A stretch of DNA of 64,000 bases from Monocercomonoides exilis. Lineage: Eukaryota; Preaxostyla; Oxymonadida; Polymastigidae. The notes below the pieces were generated by a model. The model made no database searches and had not been told where the DNA came from. It worked only from the letters and a program-made list of their open reading frames with translations. A program made the translations under genes and the position numbers. How positions within the stretch are numbered: position 1 is the stretch's first letter; each line of letters opens with the position of its first letter. Below, piece by piece: positions 1-11,693 of the stretch. The stretch is from positions 1,467,501-1,531,500 of the forward strand of contig LSRY02000002.1 in the NCBI GenBank assembly GCA_001643675.2. Direction: 5' to 3'.

Positions 1-85
1 ATATTTTGGTCAATTGACATTTTTTAAATTCGTTTTTTTAATAAATGATATTTGAAAATGCATTATTGTGGTCAAGATCATAAAT

Positions 86-1186
86 ATGTCTTCCTATTTA
101 CTGTTACCACAGTCAGAGGTAACATTTTCAAATGCATTATTTTACGATGATTCAATTAATCAGATAACGGTGGATGGTTTTGAGCAAATATCTTTTTTTT
201 ATAATAAAGTTCAATACTTTTCTGAAATGTAGAAAAAACCACGGAAAAAAAATGGAGCTATATTGTTTTTGTTCTTGGATGGATTGCCCTTATATGTACT
301 ATTGTTGTATCAATAGAAGAATCTTTTATTCCTGTTTGAAATTTTTATAGAATCAATTTTCTAAAAGCGTTATTTTTTGCAGCTTTTTTGGACATTATCG
401 TTAATTTTCATTTTTACGGTATGAATTAATCTTAGTACGAAGAATTTTATCAATTGCAATTTTCGTCATCATCATCAATTTTCAAAAGACATTTCGTTCC
501 GGATTTTCGAGTTATTCAGGAAGCGTCACCTTGGATACAGCAGAAGAGATGGTTCGTTTTACAAGAGGATCTAATTTATTCAGGAAAATTACATGTTCCA
601 AGCTTCCTCCTCGTTCTGTTCCTTTGAAAGACGTAATAGCAATTGAGCCAAAGTTTGATTTGATTTTTCTTTGAATCTTTTCAGTTGCAAGCGCATATTC
701 TTTCGCAATTTTTTAGAGTAATCTTACGTCCTCCACGTTCAAAAGTTTTGATATCAACAAAGTTCACTCTTTCTTGTGAAGTTCCTCAACTTACATCGCA
801 AAGAGTCTGTTATATTTCTGGAAACGGGTTTTGCAGCGGAGAAGATTTCCGCAAATTAAAAATGAAATGGCTTCAGTGGAGAGAACAAAAATATCCCGAA
901 GAAGCAGCTGCACGAAGAGAAGAGGTATTTTTTTGATTTATCTATTTTTGTGGTTTTTCATGTATCTTTCATTTTTTTTATAAATAAGATTCTTCTTCTA
1001 TCTGCTGGAATGTACACAACAAGAGATTTACAAGTGAAACAGGTTGAATACCGTTCATCTGCAAGCACTTCATCAAATTCTTCTTCATCGTCTTCCTCCT
1101 CATCTTCCTCTGATCCTTATATTTCATCTGAGATTCATTCAACCTTGCCTCCTGGATCGGTTGCTCGTCTTTCTGAGTCTTCTTGA
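86..1186 (+). CDS. Two-TM membrane protein with Ser-rich tail, six exons
   Basis: I do not recognise this gene with certainty. Exons that keep one frame are 86-176, 233-333, 383-418, 489-632, 685-924 and 989-1186, giving 269 residues. All introns are GT-AG, 49-70 nt. Exon 2 encodes a membrane segment (VFVLGWIALICTIVVSI) and exon 3 a second one (LFWTLSLIFIFT). They are followed by a soluble basic domain with RVILRPPRSKV and a charged helix (KMKWLQWREQKYPEEAAARREE). The C-terminus has a Ser run, TSSNSSSSSS and onward. Two close TM helices followed by a small soluble domain is also the layout of Spo7/CNEP1R1-type phosphatase regulators, but I see no diagnostic motif, so that is only a suggestion. 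The start ATG at 86 is the first in frame. The exon structure is well supported by phase; the function is unknown. Confidence 0.6.
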
Positions 1187-1545
1187 TTATTCGATTTTTA
1201 TTGTTTCTTTGATACAACTGTTTCCGTTATTTGCATGTCACAATTACTCCCTCATTTCACGGAGTCTTTCAACGGATTTTCTGTGGAAAATTATTCATTT
1301 CATTGAAAGCCAAATTTTTGAGAATAGTTGAACTAATAATCATTCAAATGAGTTTGAACAACGGATTTGAAGATTTTTAAAAAGAACAACATTTCTCAAA
1401 ATATGTTTGAGTTTTTTATTTGTGTTCTTGAATATATGAATTGTTTGAGAATTCTGAATGAAAATGTAAAATGGTATTTGTTGAATTGAAAAACTGTGTT
1501 TAAGGGAATGATCGTGATTGAAACGTTCTAAACAACAAACCATCA
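1187..1545. other. Intergenic, no gene seen
   Basis: An AT-rich spacer between the two-TM protein and the ornithine carbamoyltransferase gene. It has only short unsupported ORFs on either strand. It probably holds the 3' end of the first gene and the promoter of the next, but I see no recognisable element. Confidence 0.5.
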
Positions 1546-2617
1546 ATGTCCGCTCCCGTTAGACATATTTTGAAATTCTCTGACCTTTCAAAAGTGTGAT
1601 TTTTGCTTGTTCAATAGAAAATTTTTGCTCTTTACTGTTTTTTGAAACTTTGAATTCAATTATAATATTGTCTTTTCTGTTGTCATAAAACTGCAATAAC
1701 AACAATAGGACGAAGTTATGCGCATTATTGATTGCGCTAAGTTGCTCAAAGCACACCCAGAAAAATTCGAAGACAGAATGCATCGCGAAACTTTGCTGAT
1801 GCTTTTTGAAAAGCCATCACTGAGAACTCGTGTTTCATTCGAAACTGGAATGACACAGATGGGCGGTCATGCTATTTTCTACTCTGTTGCCGACTCTCCG
1901 TTGGGCAAGAAGGAAACTTTTGGTGATACTGGAAAGGTTTTGTCAAGAATGGTGAATGTTGTGATGGCTCGTTTGAACAAGAGAACCGACATCCGCCAAC
2001 TTGCTGACAATTCTACAATTCCAATTATCAATGCACTTGATGACTTTGCTCATCCATGCCAAATGCTTGCTGATCTTTTGACAATCATTGAAAAGAAAGG
2101 CAAAGTTGAGGGATTGACACTCGCATATTGCGGAGATCTTCGCAACAATGTCACCTATGATTTAATGCGTCTTGCTTCGGTCATGGGATTCACGATCAAT
2201 GTTGCAGGACCTGAGGGACCAGGCTATTCTCCAGAGGAAGAAGTTCTGGAAGAGTGCAAAGAACTCTGCGCCAAATCTGGAGGTGCTGTTCATGTGTTCA
2301 CAAAATGTGCTGAAGAAGCTGTTACTGGTGCTGATGTTGTTTATTGCGATTCATGGATGTCATATGGTATCCCTGCTGATGAAAGCAAATCACGTATTGA
2401 AAAATTCATGCCATTCCAGGTTACTGGTGCAGTTATGTCAAAAGCCAAGCCAGATGCCATTTTCATGAACTGCTTACCTGCAGCCCGTGGAATGGAACAA
2501 ACAGCTGAAGTTATTGATGGACCACAATCTGTTGTCTTTGACGAAGCTGAAAACAGACTTCACGCTCAAAAGGCACTTCTTCTTTTCTTGTGCAACAAGA
2601 AAATGACCATTGAGTAA
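1546..2617 (+). CDS. OTC: Ornithine carbamoyltransferase
   Basis: Transfers carbamoyl between carbamoyl phosphate and ornithine/citrulline. In anaerobic protists this is the middle step of the arginine deiminase pathway, usually run toward ATP formation. The exons are 1546-1593 (MSAPVRHILKFSDLSK) and 1709-2617, joined in phase 0 across a 115-nt intron, giving 318 residues, a normal family length. The carbamoyl-phosphate motif is SLRTR at about residues 53-57 (family STRTR). HPCQ lies near 131. The ornithine-binding loop reads DSWMSYG near 229-235, where many OTCs have an SMG motif. The catalytic-loop cysteine is in MNCLPAARG near 269, followed by DGPQSVVFDEAENRLHAQKA. There is no targeting peptide, so it is likely cytosolic. 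Neighbouring genes are unrelated. Identification is firm; the pathway direction is inferred. Confidence 0.95.
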
Positions 2618-2880
2618 ATAAATATTTTTTAGTTGACCTTTATTTCAATGGACTTCACTTCTTAAATTATTTTTTGTATCTGTACACAATAATTACTGAC
2701 TTTACTCAAAATTTTATTAAAATTTATGACATTAAAATTAAAGAGAAACTCGGGAGAGGGGGAGGAAAAAATCAAAAGAATTCGATTATCATCATAACTT
2801 AATACACATTGGGAAGTATTTTTTGAATATTTGGTATTTGTTGTTTAGCAAAAATATAATAAAATTATTTTTGACATTTT

Positions 2881-4442
2881 ATGTCGATTGGAAATGCAGA
2901 AATAATAGAAACTGCTTCTCGTTTGAAGGGAGCTCCTAAACATGCAACAATCTTAGCTGCTTGGAGCGGATGCACAAAATTTCTGGAGAATGCAATGGAG
3001 CAGGGAAAAGTTTTAAATATTTAATTTTTTCAATATATGTGAAGCTATTCATTATTTATTTAAAACTGTTTCGTCAATTTTATTCTAAAATGTTATGTTT
3101 GTTATTTTTTATCTGAAAGTCAGTTAATTTCCCAGGATTCGGAATTTTTGCTTTTCACTATTCTCGCTCAACTGCCTCATGTGAAGGGGCAATCATTAGG
3201 CAAATTCCTTACTTTATTCTTAATGCACAATTTTCAAAAATTCACAATCTATCAGTTCGAAATGTTTTCCAATTTGAACAGCCCAAAAAATTGGTGGAAT
3301 TGAATTTCACTTCTGCTGGTGTTTTCGAGAACTTAACAAAAGAAGAATGTATTCATGGTTATCATGTCTTTTTGTTGGGTCTAAGCACAGAAATTCACAA
3401 AAAAATGACTATTTGCATTGACTGTCGAATATCAACATTCACCGTATTTTCTGGATCTTCGCAAGCAACAATGAATTTTAACGAGCATGCATTGTTGAAA
3501 ACAACTAAGCCAATCTTTTCTATGACTTCTACTCTTGGAGAAGCATCACATAGGAGTAAATTGCACAGCAGGCCTCAATCATCATTTTCAAAAAAAGAAC
3601 CAAAAAGGATGGATTCATTCGTGAAAGAAAGATCATTGAATTCCATTTCACTCTTTCCATCTATTGACTTTACGGGAATCAAGACGCATTCTTCAAAAAT
3701 GAGTGCAACCAATTTTTCAAAAGACAGATGGCGTAGGGATTTTATCCATGAAACGCCTTCTTCATTTGTTCTAAAGAGAAAAGAAGAAGATGCCTGTTTT
3801 TTTAGCAAGGGATTACACGAAAGTGACCATCTTTCTAGAGAATGGCTGAAAACTCGAACTACTCTTAGCTCGTGTTCGAATCATCTTCCATCTGAATATC
3901 CTTCAAGAGCCCAATCGCGACCGTCGTCTTCATTTGCTGCTTCTCCACCCTCTTATTTCTCTGAATCTTCTTCTTTGCTTCCTACAGCCACATCTGTAAC
4001 TACGCCTAAGTCTCCTTTTTCTCCATCTCAAGCATTTGCCACAACATCGAGAAGCAAGTACTCTTCCAGGCCATTTTCTGCACTGCATTCACAAAGCCGT
4101 CGAGAGCGTTCTTCATCGGTTGTATCCTCCATGTTGAGCACTCCATCGTCTGCTAATTCTTCTTCTGTCTGCCTTACATCGTTGCACACTGACACTTATA
4201 CTCCTCCAGCCTCTTTTTCGTCTGCTGGCATTCTTTCTTCGCTTGAGCTCGATCCGTTTTCTGAAACACTATCACCAACCATTCTAACCACACGATCGAA
4301 GCATTCTTCGACCACGTCGTCGCTTCCTCGGTCAGGCATTTCTCAATCTCGTCGTCGTAAATCTGTTTCTGTTGAATCACCGCTTCATTCTGCAACTCCA
4401 AGTGCTGTCTCTTCGAGCGCTTGCTTAATAGCTAAAGAGTGA
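2881..4442 (+). CDS. CCDC81-like protein with eukaryotic HU-type domain
   Basis: The exons are 2881-3009 and 3120-4442 (intron 110 nt, phase 0), giving 483 residues. The join restores the signature of eukaryotic HU-like domains in CCDC81: a helix ILAAWSGCTKFLENAMEQGK, then SVNFPGFGIFAFHYS (residues about 22-60), equivalent to the family's GKGV..PGFGTF strand turn. A second region around ENLTKEECIHGYHVFLLGLS could be the start of a second HU-like or helical unit. Residues from about 110 to the end are Ser-rich and low complexity. CCDC81 proteins are known from ciliated eukaryotes and are centrosome or basal-body associated; a role at the flagellar base here is inference. The unspliced reading loses the GKSVNFPGFG motif, which supports the intron. 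Confidence 0.7.
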
Positions 4443-5564
4443 ATGAATTCAAAATGGTTGTTTCGTTTGCTTTATCTCATGATGTGATGCTGGTTTCTGG
4501 CGTATCCATCTATTCTTGAGAAATGTTTTGTCCATTTATCATTCAAAGTTGAAATTACATCCTTTATAGCGAACATTTCCGTAGTTTATCAATTTTTATA
4601 AACATTATGACTTTTTGCAATGTTATTCGTTGATGACAAATCCGGAGGGAACGATTTCATTCTCCTTTTCGCATGCGAATCTGTAAATGATCTCGTTTAC
4701 ATTTTCTTTTTGTTGTTGTTGTTGTTGTTATCTTGGAAGAGCTGAATGAAAGATGTTGTAATCATAACATTGCAAAAAGAGATCTGGAAGCTACCAAGAA
4801 TATATTTTGTTGATGCTGGCTTGCTTCATTCATTCGTTGAATTAGTGCACTTTAATCATTAAATTATCTGATTCCACTTATTTCGCTGTTTTTCGGATTG
4901 GAGATTGATTCAATGATGAACTTTTGGAATATTTTAATTTATCAATCGTTTTTCATTTCGGATATTACATTTTTATTTTGAAAGCAAATGATCTTAAGAA
5001 GATCTTTTATCAGTTGCATTGTTGTTTAATTTTTGAAAAGAATGTATTCATTTCGAAAACATGTGATATAAAGAAGTTAAGATCAATGAAAAGGATAAGT
5101 AGCTTCTGGAGAAAATGTGTTTGTATTGTTGAGCTTTCAAAAAAATTATGACTTTGATGCTGCCAATGAGTTCTTAACTGTTCAAATTAACTCATATTTT
5201 ATCGATTAATTCGCTGTGAAAAGATATTTTGACTTAAAGTTTCTGTGTTTAAGCTATTTCAAAATTTTCCTTTTTGAATGAATGAAATGTTTTTTAAGCA
5301 TCATTGAATGATTCAACCAAAAACTAATTACAAAGATTTAAATGAAAAACAAAAAAGTTTTCAAAAACTTTTGATTATCTTGAAACAATCAAAGAAAAAT
5401 ACTCTTAAACAAAAAAAATGAGCAATTTGATAATAAAAGAAATACTGTAGATTACAACACGTATTTCTTGGTTAGACATTTGGATCCTTACATACGCAAA
5501 ATGGCATGGTTTGAAAAACCACTGGAATATCCTTCAATTGAGAATTATATTCATCGAGATGTGA
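4443..5564. other. Intergenic spacer, no gene seen
   Basis: About 1.1 kb of AT-rich DNA between the convergent CCDC81-like gene and the minus-strand gene ending at 5565. It includes a short TTG repeat near 4712-4730. One 75-codon ORF (4924-5151) has phenylalanine/lysine-rich composition typical of translated AT-rich spacer, and I do not call it. Confidence 0.5.
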
Positions 5565-7322
5565 TCACATAAAATCTTCAATGCATTTAAGAAGACTGCC
5601 CGAAGTGTATCGAATGCTCCCGTCAACAGAATGCAAAAGAGAGGTAAGAATTGAATCAAAATCTTCTTCAATAAACAGCTCGGATGCTTTATTTAGTTCA
5701 ATGGCCCATGATGCATTTGAAGAAACATCATCGTTCTTTATCGGAGAATTGTTAGATTTATTCGAAGATTTCTTTGGAATAAATTGTTTCTCGTTTGAAA
5801 GTGCTGAATCTTTTTCGCGTGCTTGTACCTTTTTATTTGCGATAGGAATGCTCTGCCTATGAAGTACTGATATTGGTTCAGAGCTTTTCGAAGCCTCGTT
5901 GCACAGCCTCCTGCGCAAAGTGTCGATTACAAACAGACATCTACGCTTCGTGTCGATGTCACATTCGTTGTTGTCCATTAGCCTCTCCATGATGTAATTT
6001 GCTATGCTCTTTGACTCAGAAGCCGAAGAAGAACAGATCAAGCTGTAGAAGATATCCTTTGAAGAGTTTGGGCGATCTATCTGTGCGGGATCTCCAACAA
6101 GCGACAATTGAGAGCAAGGTGAAATGAGCTTCGCAAATAAATCATAGCTTGCTTTCTCAAAACAAGGTTGAAACAAAATGATTGCATTTCGCTTCCATCT
6201 TGACTCTTTTCGAGGAGAGCACAAATATAAAACAATCATTAGGAGATTGCGATTGCATAGGAACTTTTCTATGACTGTCTCATCGCTCTCTGACAGAAAG
6301 CGAAATAGCAGCAGCAAAGCATCCTCTACAACAAACAAACGCCTTTCCTGTTCTTCTATAGAAGTATTTTCAACTTGCCCAGTGCTTCTCTTTGGTTTTG
6401 CTGCTGCTAGTGCAGTTGAGTTGTTCGTCAAAACGTACTTTGTGAAAAAAATACGTTCCAAAAAGAATAACACATGAGATAACGAAAAAAGATTTGTGAG
6501 ATCTTTCTCTGATTTCTCATTGAATAAGTATTGAATCCATAAGCAGTTGCATATCGCCAAATGACTCAAGTTATTCGATCCTTTCAAAAGCAATTCGTGT
6601 TCCTTGGTCAATAAAATGCTAATTGTGGTGAACAAATTTGTTAATTTCATTTGATTCAAATTTTCTATTTAACAGAAAGAGAAAGTAAAATGAAAAAAGG
6701 AAGGGAAATATATTTTGTTCAAACGATAGTCCTCTTCAATGCACTTCAGCGCGGTTACTATATCTTCTACTATTACTGGATCATGTGGTACGACATTCAA
6801 ATATTCAATAAGTGAAGTTGTCAGTTGCAATGGTGATATGGATGTAATGTTTACAGTTTTCATTAAATAGCAGTATGATAAAGCAGCATCAAAATATAAA
6901 GCACTCACATCACTATTATTTTTATAAAAAAATGAAGGAAATTTTTTTTACAAATTAATTACAACACACGATAAATCAGAATTTGAATTTGTTTTTATGA
7001 AATTTTCAAGAAATATATTCATCTTTGCAATAAATGCTTCGGTAAGGGAATTTTGTCTGTCACCAATAGGACTTAATATTCCTCGTTTAAGGAAAACCTT
7101 CAGCGCTTTAAAAACAGAATATTTACGAAGTATTTGTTGATGCATCGTTCCAGTTGATGTACTTTCGAATTTTCTTATGAGAAGAGAATAAAATTCTGCA
7201 TTTTGCATTTTGCTTAATTCTTTTGATGATTTATCCTTTGATTTAAGCATCTGGTCGTAAATAATGTATATTTCATGCTCATCGTCTTCAATTGAACTAA
7301 CTTTTGAAAAGACTTTTCCCAT
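5565..7322 (-). CDS. Unidentified helical (possible alpha-solenoid) protein
   Basis: Not recognised. Read 5' to 3' on the minus strand, the exons are 7322-6952, 6912-6725 and 6664-5565, with introns of 38 nt-scale (6951-6913) and 60 nt. Phases 2 and 1 match and give 552 residues. The sequence is rich in amphipathic helices with Leu/Ile/Phe spacing. Examples are the stretches ISPLQLTTSLIEYLNVV and LFVVEDALLLLFRFLSES, which suggest ARM/HEAT-like packing. A polar low-complexity linker with Ser/Asn/Lys lies near the C-terminal end (around plus-strand 5690-5880). No catalytic motif, signal peptide or membrane segment is evident. It converges with the CCDC81-like gene. The first intron is unusually short (39 nt), so that boundary is the least certain. 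Confidence 0.55.
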
Positions 7323-7559
7323 GCTAAAGTCATCAATTATTCATTTAAAAAATTATGACCCCTAACGAGAAATAACGTATAAACCTAAAAGTAATCCTTT
7401 TTAATGCACTATTATCAAAGTTTTTCTAAAATCTATGTCAATTAAATTTAGTATGGTAAGAAAATATGTATATTTCCTTCTGGACTTTTACAAAAAATGT
7501 TTGTTGTGTGTGTCAATATGTGAGTGAATAATTTGTTGATAAAAAATAATTTATTTTTA

Positions 7560-8228
7560 ATGCAAAAAAATTTCTTTTTTCGTTCACTTTTCTTAGTTGC
7601 TTCGTTGATATGTTCATTCGTTTGCTTTTCAGTATTTGCAACAATAAGACTGCAAGCTATGCATCGAGCTGAACTTGACATGACAAACGAATCAAGCGAG
7701 CAACAAAAAATACCAGAAAAAGCAATAATAGAAGATATACCGAAAGCAAAAAAGAAATATGCTGTTGAAATTTTGTCAACAGATAGTTTAAGGCAAGCTG
7801 TTGCTTCAGATGACATGTGGATGGTGATGTTGTTTGCAATGCAAATTCTTCTTTTTATAATTTGTATTTTTAATTGTTTTACTGAAAAAAATATCATCTG
7901 CTTGCACACAGTCATAGTCCATTTTGCGGGCATTGCAAAAAATTTATTCCAATTTTTGAAGAATTTGGACGTTCGTTGTATAATGATCAGTCAATTCGTT
8001 TGGGTACTCTTTCATGTACAGATTATGAAATGGGCTGTCAAAATTTTAAAGTTAGAGGAGTTCCAGCTGTTAAATTGTGTGATGATAATTATTTTTGTTG
8101 ATGATTTGATATTTTTTTTTTTTGATAGATTATATAAAGGAGAGGTAATTCCTTTTCCAGATCATGAAAGAACAGTTGAAGAGCTTTCAAAATTTTTGGA
8201 AAATCAAAGAAAGAAATGGAGCTCTTGA
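7560..8228 (+). CDS. Secreted single-domain protein disulfide isomerase-like thioredoxin
   Basis: Exons 7560-7831, 7912-8076 and 8129-8228 (phase 2 at both joins) give 178 residues. The N-terminus MQKNFFFRSLFLVASLICSF is a clear signal peptide to about residue 29. After the first splice the thioredoxin core reads MWMVMFHSPFCGHCKKF, with active site C96-G-H-C99, the classic PDI motif. The second splice restores VRGVPAVKLLYKGEV, containing the cis-proline (VP) expected of thioredoxin folds, then ERTVEELSKFL as the last helix. It probably forms or isomerises disulfides in the secretory pathway. It has one domain only, where classical PDIs have two active domains. No clear KDEL-type tail is seen (ends NQRKKWSS), so ER retention is uncertain. 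An ATG at 7518 is followed at once by TGA, which leaves 7560 as the start. Confidence 0.88.
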   Translation: MQKNFFFRSLFLVASLICSFVCFSVFATIRLQAMHRAELDMTNESSEQQKIPEKAIIEDIPKAKKKYAVEILSTDSLRQAVASDDMWMVMLFAMQILLFIICIFNCFTEKNIICLHTVIVHFAGIAKNLFQFLKNLDVRCIMISQFVWVLFHVQIMKWAVKILKLEEFQLLNCVMIIIFVDDLIFFFFDRLYKGEVIPFPDHERTVEELSKFLENQRKKWSS

Positions 8229-8364
8229 TGCAGCTTTGTAAGAGAAAATGTTTTTTTAAATTATCATTTCAATTATTGAAATTTTTTCTGGTTTAAAAAT
8301 TAAGGTTATATAATTAATTTTTCTTTCTTTTCTATCATAATTGTTCGTAAGGTGACATAATTAC

Positions 8365-11300
8365 ATGTCTAAAAATCGTTTGAGCATCTATTAATTTATG
8401 GTTTATAATTTTTAATTGAAATAAAAGCATACAAATGGATTTCACTTGAAGCTCCAGAAGTTTTATTAAAAGTAATATTTTTTGAACTTTAAGAGCAAAA
8501 CTTTAATGTTTATTTTTTTCTTATCTTCTTTTAAGGTAGCTTCAATTTCAAACGACTTTATTCTTGGGTTTTCACAAGTTGGAAAGTTATTTGCCTTTTC
8601 TTCTAAATTAGCAATATCTGTTCTTCAAGATGTTTTAACAAAAGATATGAACGAACAAAATGGACAAAAGAAAGAGCATTCTCAATCAATTTTTCTTTCT
8701 TTCCCTTGGATCCGACTTCAGCCACCAACAGCTTTGAAAAAACAAATTGAAGAATTGGAATCAATTCATCAAATGAATAATTTAAAATTTTACTATGATT
8801 CAATGATTGGCTATGTGTGCGAATTTTATAATTTAAATAATGAAAAGCAATTGTTCGTTTTATTTCGAGATATGCAAATATCTGGAGACGGTGATATTTT
8901 TCTTATTGATTGTCAAGGATTGATATATAAAGCATCACTTTCGTTACTATTTGATTGTCAACATTCTTCTTCGATTAAATCAAATGACAAGCTTCTGTTT
9001 TCTGGTGATGAAGTGTCTATTCAATGGAATATCATCGAAACAACACCATATCGATTCATGAAATTGTCAATATCTTTTCAATCGCAATCAATGTTAGGAA
9101 TTGAAGACCAAAAAAGATTAATAGTTTCAAAAAGAGGAGAAAGCTGGAGACCAATACGGGGCTCTGAATGCATTAGCGACAGAGAAAAAGTGTTCTGCAA
9201 CTGCGGATGCGTATCTGGATGCGATTGTGACTGCTGGAAGCAAAGAAAGATGAAAGAGCAATTAATATTTCAAGCGCCATCAACCTCTTCGTTCAGCCAG
9301 CCATTTTCGTCAGCGTTATATTCTTCTATTGAGCCTTTCCCGGTTGGCGTATCTTCTGCTTTTTCAGGGACGATGCATATTCCCTGGTGTGTTAGGAGCG
9401 ACGGTATTGTTTGCTGCTGGTCGATTAATGACTGGTGTGAAATAGACATCAACACAGAAGAAGAAGAAGAAGAAGAAAGAGAGGGAAATGACGATTATGG
9501 AGATGATGAATTTATTGTTGGAGAAAAAGAAGAGAGGGAAGAAAAAGCGAAAGAAGATGAAAAAGATAACATTAAACAATCGAAAAGTACAAGTTCAAGT
9601 GAGATTGTAAAAAAAGATACAGAAAATCATCATAAGCAGAAAAGCAGTTCAAGAAGACCGCAGTTTCAGTGGAAAGCAATTGATGTGTATGCTGTGGATG
9701 TGTTTCATGTTTGGGTTCTAGCAGAAAAAGTGCCTTTGTTTGAGCCAAGCAACTCTTCGTCATTGGATGCTACGATGTTTAGTACAGAATCTTCATATAG
9801 GCGTATTGTTAGTATTCTGAAATATTCTTCGAATGGCTGGCAAGAAATAAAGATTACGAAGGACGACATAGTCAGCGTTGCTGAATGGGCATTGGAGATT
9901 GGGCTGATTGAAGATGACAGAGAAAAGGGAAAAGACACAAAAGACGAGAATATTTCATTGACAGAGAAAACAGCATCAAGAAATGAGATTGTTGGAAGCA
10001 CGGAGACTTCTGGGAAAGGAAAGGAAACATATCGGTCTGTCCTTAATGAGAGCAGCGATGATGTTGCTTCTTCTGCTGCTGAATACAACAGTATTTGCTC
10101 TATTTCTTGCTTCAGTGTTTCATCAGAATTAGCAGCGGTTGCACTGACTTCAACTGGAAAAGTGCTGATTTGCGACTGTTTTGAAGCGTTTTGCTCTCAA
10201 AAGTGTGACCGCAGACGATCCAAGAAAAATTCGACTTTTGAAGCAAGAGATACAACTTCTAACGTAATTACTGGTTCAAAAAAGGATTTTTCTTCAAAAC
10301 AATCATTAACTCGTCCAGCGGAACTATCTTCATCGTCATCATCATCATCATCATCATCTTCTTCTTCTTCTTCTTCTTCTTCTTCTTCTTCTTCTTCTTC
10401 TTCTTCTTCTTCTTCTTCTTCTTCTTCTTCTTCTTCTTCTTCACTTCATTCACCTCAGCAGTTTAGTGCCAATATGAGCAATTCAACAGATTCTTCTCAA
10501 TATTTCTCTTTCATTTCACACACTCCTTCTTCATCTGCATCGTCCTTTTCTTCTTCTCTTTCTCCTTCTGCTTCTTCATTGAACCTATCAGTTGGCAGCC
10601 CCTCTTCAAAATTTCCCTCTGTTCATCCAATCTTGTTTTTTTCTGGAATAAGCAAAGTATTAAGCGATCTGCCTCATTTTCACATATCTCAAAATGCTTC
10701 AACGTTGTTTCCAACTTATTTCAATTCTCAAGCATCTTCTTTCATTTCTTCTTCATATGCCCCCAAATCCAATTCGCCAAGTTTATCGCCTTCGCCTCTG
10801 CCGTCTTCATCCCCTTTCATTTCGCTGCCGTCGTATCGTGAGTATAATGCGATGATTGAAATGGCATGCAAAGAAGGCCATAAAGACCTGTCAAATGTGC
10901 CAATGGGAAGCTCTGAACAATACTTGGGAGGTTTATTTGTGGTGAAATTGATTCTGTATTTGGAAAAAGACGGGAAAAAGAAGGGAGATGCAAGTTCAGA
11001 ACAGGAAAACAAGAAGGCAAGTCAAAGCGAAGAGGTGCTGACACCGAAAGTTCGAGTTCTAACACTTTCCGTTCTCCCCACGACCACAATTCTTGTACTG
11101 AAATCTTTGATTGAAAGCGAGACTTCAATAAAGAAAGAGTGCATGTGTGTGAAGAAAAATTCTGAGGTTCTAAGCGATGAAAGAATGCTGGGCGAATGCG
11201 GAGTGGTTAATTTGGATGAAATTGAGGTGAGCATAAGTGATGCGAATATCAAAATTGACAATTGGGATCAAATTGTACAAGAAAGAAAAGAACGTGGGGA

Positions 11301-11403
11301 AACTGCGCAAAATATTGATAATGTGGAGCAAGTTACAATAAAAGATATAAGCAAAAGAAATATCTCTGAAAGTTCTGTTTCAATTTCTTGTTGTATTCTT
11401 TAA
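8365..11403 (+). CDS. Large protein with C-terminal ubiquitin-like fold and CaaX box
   Basis: Exons 8365-8377 (a 13-nt first exon), 8428-8471 and 8536-11403 give 974 residues starting MSKNPYKWISLEAPEVLLKV. The first ~350 residues are strand-rich with repeated W/F and DG turns, compatible with a beta-propeller, though I cannot place a family. A Cys-rich insert (CNCGCVSGCDCDCW) lies near residue 245. An acidic stretch follows, then a long Ser homopolymer near residues 617-654 and further Ser-rich sequence. Residues about 855-925 look ubiquitin-like: LTLSVLPTTTILVLKSLI, then LSDERMLGECGVVNLDEI. The protein ends in CCIL, a CaaX box with Leu at X that would favour geranylgeranylation. UBL plus CaaX resembles membrane-anchored ubiquitin-fold (MUB/UBL3) proteins. 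The neighbour downstream is an ICMT-like methyltransferase. No DNA-level sign of disruption. Confidence 0.6.
10327..10443 (+). repeat. TCA/TCT trinucleotide tract coding poly-serine
   Basis: An uninterrupted run of TCA, TCG and then TCT codons inside the UBL-CaaX protein gene. It encodes about 38 serines. The complementary strand gives an artefactual poly-Lys/Met ORF. Length polymorphism by slippage is likely. Confidence 0.85.
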
Positions 11404-11693
11404 CAGCAAATTTGCAATTAGAAAAAGACTCATTAATTTTTACCCAATCTTTTGGATATTGTTGTTTTTTAAATAAAAAAATCAGCAGTTTTCAAGAATG
11501 CTACGTAAATTCTTTTGAATTTTTACCAGAATTTCATCATTTGAAAGGAAAAAGAGGATCTCAATTGAAGAATATTTTTTTATTAATTTCATTAAACATG
11601 TTTCACCAATCTCAAACCAAATTCTTTTGATCAAACATTTTTGTTAACCATATTTCAAAAAAGTCATTTTAAGTTTTTGAAAAAAATCTTCAA

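Noticed and set aside
4924-5151. 75-codon ORF in the spacer
   Set aside because: Phe/Lys/Ile composition of translated AT-rich DNA, no motif, no splice partner.
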